From Paenibacillus sp. SY21-1 (GTDB taxonomy: Bacteria > Bacillota > Bacilli > Paenibacillales > Paenibacillaceae): DNA of 64,000 nucleotides. Numbering within the stretch: the first letter of the stretch is position 1; the number at the start of each line of letters is the position of its first letter. The translations under genes and the position numbers were made by a program. The notes beneath the pieces were generated by a model. It was not told the DNA's origin and ran no database searches. It was given only the letters and a program-made list of their open reading frames with translations. Where the stretch lies: contig NZ_STGF01000006.1 of the NCBI RefSeq assembly GCF_005222705.1, forward strand, positions 186,001-250,000, read 5' to 3'. Positions 60,223 to 64,000 of this stretch are shown here, one piece after another.

Positions 60223-60375
60223 CTTCCCACCCCGTTTCTAGTTCAGCCCGTGTCTAGCTTATAACTGCAATTGTAAACGGCTTTACTTATTCTTAACTTA
60301 ACGCTGGCTGAAAGATTGCTGAATGCGCCGGCAAGCCGTTTAAGGGTAAGATAGACAAGGAGAGGAGGGTTAGAC

Positions 60376-61617
60376 ATGATCATTCGGAAAGAGATATGGC
60401 TGCTTATCGTGTGCTGTATAGCAATGCTCTTGGCAGTTGTCTGGCTGGAGGCGGCAAAAAAAGAAAGCAAGACGAAGCCATACGCGCTTGTGACCACCTT
60501 CAAGCATGACCCCACATCAAGCAGAGCGTTTACCTGGCATACCGACAGCACAGCGAACGGCACAGTTCTGCAGGTGCTGGAGGGAGGCGGCCCGGCCGAC
60601 TGGTCGAGCGGCGACGTGCTGACATTCAGAGGCTCCGCGTCGCCTGGCACGGCAAACGAAGGGACTGCGAGCGTTTCCCATAAAGCCGAAGCCACCGGAC
60701 TTGCATCAGGCACGGAATATGCATACAGGGTCGGCGACGGTACAAAAGCAGGCTGGAGCCCGACCTATCGTTTTCAGACCGAGCCTGCTGAGGAGGAGGC
60801 CTTCACGTTTATTAATGTTACGGATTCCCAGGGAGTTACCGGAGAGGATTTCGCGCTATGGGGTCGAACGCTCCAGCGCGCGTTCACGACCTATCCGCAA
60901 GCCCGCTTTATAATCCACAACGGCGACCTGACAGAAGACCCGAACGATGCCGCGGGCTGGTCGCATTTTTTTCAGGAGGGGTCTGCCTGGCTTCCGTCTA
61001 TTCCGCTTATGCCGGTAACAGGCAACCATGACGAAGTGGACAAGGATGCGGTCGCGTTTGTTTCCCATTTTCAAGTGCCGGACAACGGCGCCAAGAAGTC
61101 GATTCCGGGAACGACCTATTCCTACGATTACGGCCGAGGGCACTTCATCATGCTGAATACGGAGTCGAATATCGACGGTCAAACCGCATGGCTGGAGCAG
61201 GATTTGAAGCAAACGGACAAGCCCTGGATCGTTGTATCGGTTCATAGAGGCGCTTACGGCGGGAATGTGTACAAAAAAATAGCGGATTGGGTGGAGCTGT
61301 TTGACAAGTATAAGGTGGATCTGGTGCTGCAGGGTCACAATCACGAATATTCGCGGTCGTATCCGCTCCGGGAGGGAGAGGTTGTCGGAGACGGCGACAG
61401 CCCGGTTCGCAATCGGGAAGGGACGGTTTATGTGGTAACGAACGCTTCCGGAGCCAAGTTCAACGAGAAAAAGGATGATCAGTTCTACCATAAGGTGCAC
61501 ATTCAGAACAACAAGCAAATGTTCGCCGGCGTGACGATTGACGGCAACAAGCTGACGTACCGGGCCTATGACGTAGACGGCGGCTTGGTGGATGAATTTG
61601 CGCTGCTGCATGAATAG
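60376..61617 (+). CDS. Exported metallophosphoesterase, purple acid phosphatase-like
   Basis: Membrane-anchored or secreted phosphoesterase of 413 aa. An N-terminal helix (IWLLIVCCIAMLLAVVWL) is followed by an FN3-like purple-acid-phosphatase N-terminal domain (residues ~35-140, ending YAYRVGDG...). The calcineurin-type catalytic domain has INVTDSQG, FIIHNGDLTED, MPVTGNHDEVD, VSVHRGAYGG and LQGHNHEYSRSYPL, which supply the metal-binding residues; the first block has DSQG in place of the usual DxH. Divergent from the VTC operon with 153 nt between them, it may act on the same phosphate pool outside the cell; that link is inference. Confidence 0.88.
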   Translation: MIIRKEIWLLIVCCIAMLLAVVWLEAAKKESKTKPYALVTTFKHDPTSSRAFTWHTDSTANGTVLQVLEGGGPADWSSGDVLTFRGSASPGTANEGTASVSHKAEATGLASGTEYAYRVGDGTKAGWSPTYRFQTEPAEEEAFTFINVTDSQGVTGEDFALWGRTLQRAFTTYPQARFIIHNGDLTEDPNDAAGWSHFFQEGSAWLPSIPLMPVTGNHDEVDKDAVAFVSHFQVPDNGAKKSIPGTTYSYDYGRGHFIMLNTESNIDGQTAWLEQDLKQTDKPWIVVSVHRGAYGGNVYKKIADWVELFDKYKVDLVLQGHNHEYSRSYPLREGEVVGDGDSPVRNREGTVYVVTNASGAKFNEKKDDQFYHKVHIQNNKQMFAGVTIDGNKLTYRAYDVDGGLVDEFALLHE

Positions 61618-61749
61618 GGCTGTTGAAGCCGTTTAGGACGAAGCTACAAAAAAACCGTACTTTTTGCTAAAAAAACCTCCATCTGGCGATTGAGCGGCTA
61701 TGCTATGATTGTTCATGTTTACAGCTTTTACGGATGGAGGCTTTTCTGC

Positions 61750-63327
61750 ATGATTCAAAATCCCGTTTTGCCCGGCTTTAACCCGGATGCGTCGATTGTG
61801 CGGGTTGGAGAGGATTATTACGTGGCAACCTCGACGTTTGAGTGGTTTCCCGGCGTCCAAATCTATCATTCCAAGGATCTGGCGAATTGGAGGCTCATCC
61901 CGCATGCGCTGCAACGCAGGTCCCAGCTTGACTTGCTTGGCAGTCCAAGCTCCGGAGGGGTATGGGCTCCTGCTATTTCTTACGATAACGGCTTGTATTA
62001 CTTGATCTATACGGATGTGAAGGCCCGCAAAGGGGTCTACAAGGATTTGCGCAATTATCTGGTGACGTCCGAAAGCATGGAGGGTCCTTGGTCGGAGCCT
62101 GTTTTTCTCAACGGCAGCGGGTTCGACCCGTATTTGTTCCACGAGGACGACGGCACCAAATGGCTGCTTAACATGCAATGGGATTTCCGTGACGGTCATA
62201 ATCGGTTTGCGGGCATCGTCATGCAGCAATATGATCCCGAGCAGCAAAAGCTTGTTGGTCCGGTCCGCAGTCTATACAAAGGCACCTCGCTTGGGGTAAC
62301 GGAAGGGCCGCAGCTGTTCAAGCGCAACGGCTTCTATTATTTGCTGGTAGCGGAAGGCGGCACCGGGGCCAACCATGCGGCGACGCTGGCGCGGTCGGAG
62401 CGGCTAGAAGGCCCGTATGAAACCGACCCGGAGTATCCGGTGCTGACAACGAGGGAAAGCGCGTCTTATCCGCTCCAAAATGCCGGTCACGGCATGGTAG
62501 TGGAAACGCAAATCGGGCAGTGGTATATGTGCCACATATGCAGCCGGCCTTTTGCGGGCACGAAGCTGAACCCGCTTGGGAGAGAAACCTCGCTGCAGCG
62601 CTGCGAATGGACGGAGGACGGGTGGCTCCGTCTTGCCCATGGCGGCCGCTTGCCGGCCCTTGAAGCGCCGCTGCCGGATTTGCCGATTCATGCCTGGCCT
62701 GAGCTTGCGGAAAAGGACGATTTCGACGAGGAAACGCTTGCTCTCCACTACCAGACCTTGCGCGTTCCGGCAGACGGGTCCTGGCTTAGTCTGAGCGAGC
62801 GTCCCGGCTATTTGCGCCTGTACGGCAGAGAATCGCTCCATTCCTGGTTCCGCCAGAGCATGGTGGCAAGGCGGCTGCAGCATGTCCGCTGCACGGTTGA
62901 AACAAGTCTGGAGTTCGCGCCTGAGCATTTTATGCAAATGGCCGGATTGGTATTTTATTACGACGAGTCGGATTACTATTATTTGCGGGTAACGCGCGAC
63001 GAGCGGCGCGGCCTGGTGCTCGGGCTGTCCTGCTCCGTTGGCGGCAAATACAGCGAACACAAGGAAAGCGAGCTTGACGTTGACGGTTGGCCTGCGTATT
63101 TCCTTCGTGCAGACGTTCGCGGCAGATCGCTCCGCTTTCTGGCTTCGCCGGATGGAGCGCAATGGACGGAAGTCGGCGGCGAACGGGATATCGGCACGTT
63201 GTCCGATGAGTACGGCGGCAAGCTGGGCTTTACAGGGGCGATGATCGGCTTGTGCGCGCAGGATATCAACGGCACGAGCAAGCATGCGGATTTTGACTAT
63301 TTGACGTATCGCATCGTTCAGGATTAG
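61750..63327 (+). CDS. Glycoside hydrolase family 43 beta-xylosidase
   Basis: Intracellular GH43 enzyme (525 aa) of the XynB type (xylan 1,4-beta-xylosidase, sometimes with arabinofuranosidase activity). The five-bladed propeller opens NPVLPGFNPDASIVRVGEDYY (in part), with the catalytic Asp in FNPDAS. The second acidic residue lies in GSGFDPYLFHEDDG and the general acid Glu in LGVTEGPQLFKRNGFYYLL. A C-terminal beta-sandwich (GH43_C2, from about residue 330) completes the protein. No signal peptide is present, so it acts on imported xylo-oligosaccharides. GGAGG precedes ATG 61750. It is convergent with an arabinofuranosidase gene. Confidence 0.92.
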   Translation: MIQNPVLPGFNPDASIVRVGEDYYVATSTFEWFPGVQIYHSKDLANWRLIPHALQRRSQLDLLGSPSSGGVWAPAISYDNGLYYLIYTDVKARKGVYKDLRNYLVTSESMEGPWSEPVFLNGSGFDPYLFHEDDGTKWLLNMQWDFRDGHNRFAGIVMQQYDPEQQKLVGPVRSLYKGTSLGVTEGPQLFKRNGFYYLLVAEGGTGANHAATLARSERLEGPYETDPEYPVLTTRESASYPLQNAGHGMVVETQIGQWYMCHICSRPFAGTKLNPLGRETSLQRCEWTEDGWLRLAHGGRLPALEAPLPDLPIHAWPELAEKDDFDEETLALHYQTLRVPADGSWLSLSERPGYLRLYGRESLHSWFRQSMVARRLQHVRCTVETSLEFAPEHFMQMAGLVFYYDESDYYYLRVTRDERRGLVLGLSCSVGGKYSEHKESELDVDGWPAYFLRADVRGRSLRFLASPDGAQWTEVGGERDIGTLSDEYGGKLGFTGAMIGLCAQDINGTSKHADFDYLTYRIVQD

Positions 63328-63357
63328 CAAAGAAAGCAGCAAGCGATAACAAGCAGA

Positions 63358-63404
63358 AAAGCGTCTTTCGAAAAGCAGAGCTTCCGAAAGACGCTTTCTT
63401 TTTT
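63358..63404. terminator. Terminator between the GH43 and GH51 genes
   Basis: A 13-bp perfect stem AAAGCGTCTTTCG / CGAAAGACGCTTT with a 14-nt loop, then a C and six T. It may also terminate the convergent minus-strand gene. Confidence 0.9.
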
Positions 63405-63439
63405 GAGAGGTTCATGCAGTCGAACTGCGCGCGCTGCGC

Positions 63440-64000
63440 CTAGCCCGTTTGTTTAATTCTGAATACGGTAAGGGAATGCTTGGGGAAAACATGCTGAAAG
63501 CCTTGCTCGCCGATTGTGAGCTTGCGCTCCTCAGGACGAATGTAGGCCGGCTTCTCGAAGCTGTTCTCCTCCTCCAGGCCGTACCCGGAAAGCTCCCATA
63601 TATCGGCATGGCGGGAGGCTGCAGGCTGGTCGGCAAGCTCAATAGCCGCCGGGAAGTCATGCTCCTGCAGGTTGACCACTTTAACGATCACATCGCCCGA
63701 CGCGTTATCGACGCTGGCTGAATAATAAAGGGGCTCAATAACAGGCAGTCTGTCCACCGTTTCGTGGATGAGCTCGCCGTCAATATAAGCGCGAAGCCGT
63801 CTGCCCTTCACCTCAAGCGCAAGCTCGTACTGAACGCCGGACTCAACCGTGAACAAGCTTTGCGTCAAGCAGGAGCCGCGCCCGTTTATCCTCGTGCTGA
63901 TTGTGGAGTCCTGATTTTGCCAACCGCTAATTTCCCAGAACAGGTAGTTGCGCTCGTCCTCTTTGCCAACATAAATGATAAAGCCGCGCGGGCCGCTGAG
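63440..64000 (-). CDS. Alpha-L-arabinofuranosidase (GH51-type), C-terminal part, 5' end outside window
   Basis: The frame is open to the window edge, so this is the last ~186 codons of a longer gene that begins beyond 64000. The visible part starts GPRGFIIYVGKEDERNYLFW and continues as a jelly-roll insert (YELALEVKGRRLRAYIDGELIHE, in part). It ends with the GH51 C-terminal beta-sandwich: GDVIVKVVNLQEHDFPAAIEL, ENSFEKPAYIRPEER and HVFPKHSLTVFRI. The catalytic residues are outside the window, so the family call rests on the C-terminal pattern and the GH43 neighbour. A TTG at 63868 is internal, not a start. It implies arabinoxylan side-chain removal. Confidence 0.75.
   Translation of the reverse strand, partial: LSGPRGFIIYVGKEDERNYLFWEISGWQNQDSTISTRINGRGSCLTQSLFTVESGVQYELALEVKGRRLRAYIDGELIHETVDRLPVIEPLYYSASVDNASGDVIVKVVNLQEHDFPAAIELADQPAASRHADIWELSGYGLEEENSFEKPAYIRPEERKLTIGEQGFQHVFPKHSLTVFRIKQTG

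Noticed and set aside
60285..60310. PhoP box upstream of the phosphoesterase and VTC genes
   Set aside because: CTTAAC/TTAACG occurs, but the 5-nt spacing between TTAACA-like repeats needed for PhoP is not present.

Overview
The window looks like a chromosomal segment of a Paenibacillus-type member of the Bacillota. GC is moderate (about 50-55% by eye), Shine-Dalgarno sites are strong (AGGAGG/GGAGG), TTG and GTG starts are frequent, and the gene order from hisS to the paired U32 proteins follows the Bacillus subtilis hisS-aspS-yrvM-yrvN-cymR-yrvO-trmU...alaS-yrzL-yrrK-yrzB-yrrL-yrrN-yrrO region. No tRNA, rRNA, CRISPR array, prophage or insertion sequence was seen.

Region 1 (1-20,900) is conserved housekeeping: hisS (5' end outside the window), aspS, tcdA, rarA, mnmA, cymR, a cysteine desulfurase, alaS under an alanyl T-box leader, ireB, ruvX, two tandem DUF1292 genes, mltG and the tRNA hydroxylation pair trhP1/trhP2. 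Here tRNA charging, tRNA thiolation and hydroxylation, sulfur control and cell-wall synthesis sit together. Compared with B. subtilis, a copC-copD pair has entered next to mnmA, mnmA is inverted, a PRC-barrel gene and a zinc-ribbon gene follow the desulfurase, and the yrrM (tRNA methyltransferase) position is empty.

Region 2 (20,900-37,530) is envelope and signalling: a chemoreceptor behind a sigma-D promoter, a class B penicillin-binding protein, a phosphodiester glycosidase with a GT2-GtrA fusion, a YtvI permease, a NodB deacetylase, an ECF sigma/anti-sigma pair, ilvD, and a VanRS-like two-component system followed by a D-Ala-D-Ala carboxypeptidase.

Region 3 (37,530-49,470) is nitrogen and nucleoside salvage. 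The urease operon ureABC-F-G-D has no ureE and sits behind a near-perfect TnrA/GlnR box and a sigma-A promoter. A MarR regulator then precedes a BMP-type nucleoside ABC transporter, a molybdopterin oxidoreductase and a nucleoside phosphorylase.

Region 4 (49,470-64,000) is accessory: a TIGR02206 membrane protein, an AraC regulator next to a GH4 alpha-galactosidase, a DEDDh exonuclease, an ArsR/SRPBCC operon with a 24-codon upstream ORF and two palindromes, an MFS transporter, a VTC-DUF4956-CotH operon divergent from a secreted metallophosphoesterase, and a GH43 beta-xylosidase convergent with a partial GH51 arabinofuranosidase.

The most notable unexplained structures are a ~135-bp dispersed repeat present in two inverted copies, a second ~60-bp repeat family, a run of five hairpins upstream of mltG, and the VTC-DUF4956-CotH/phosphoesterase cluster.
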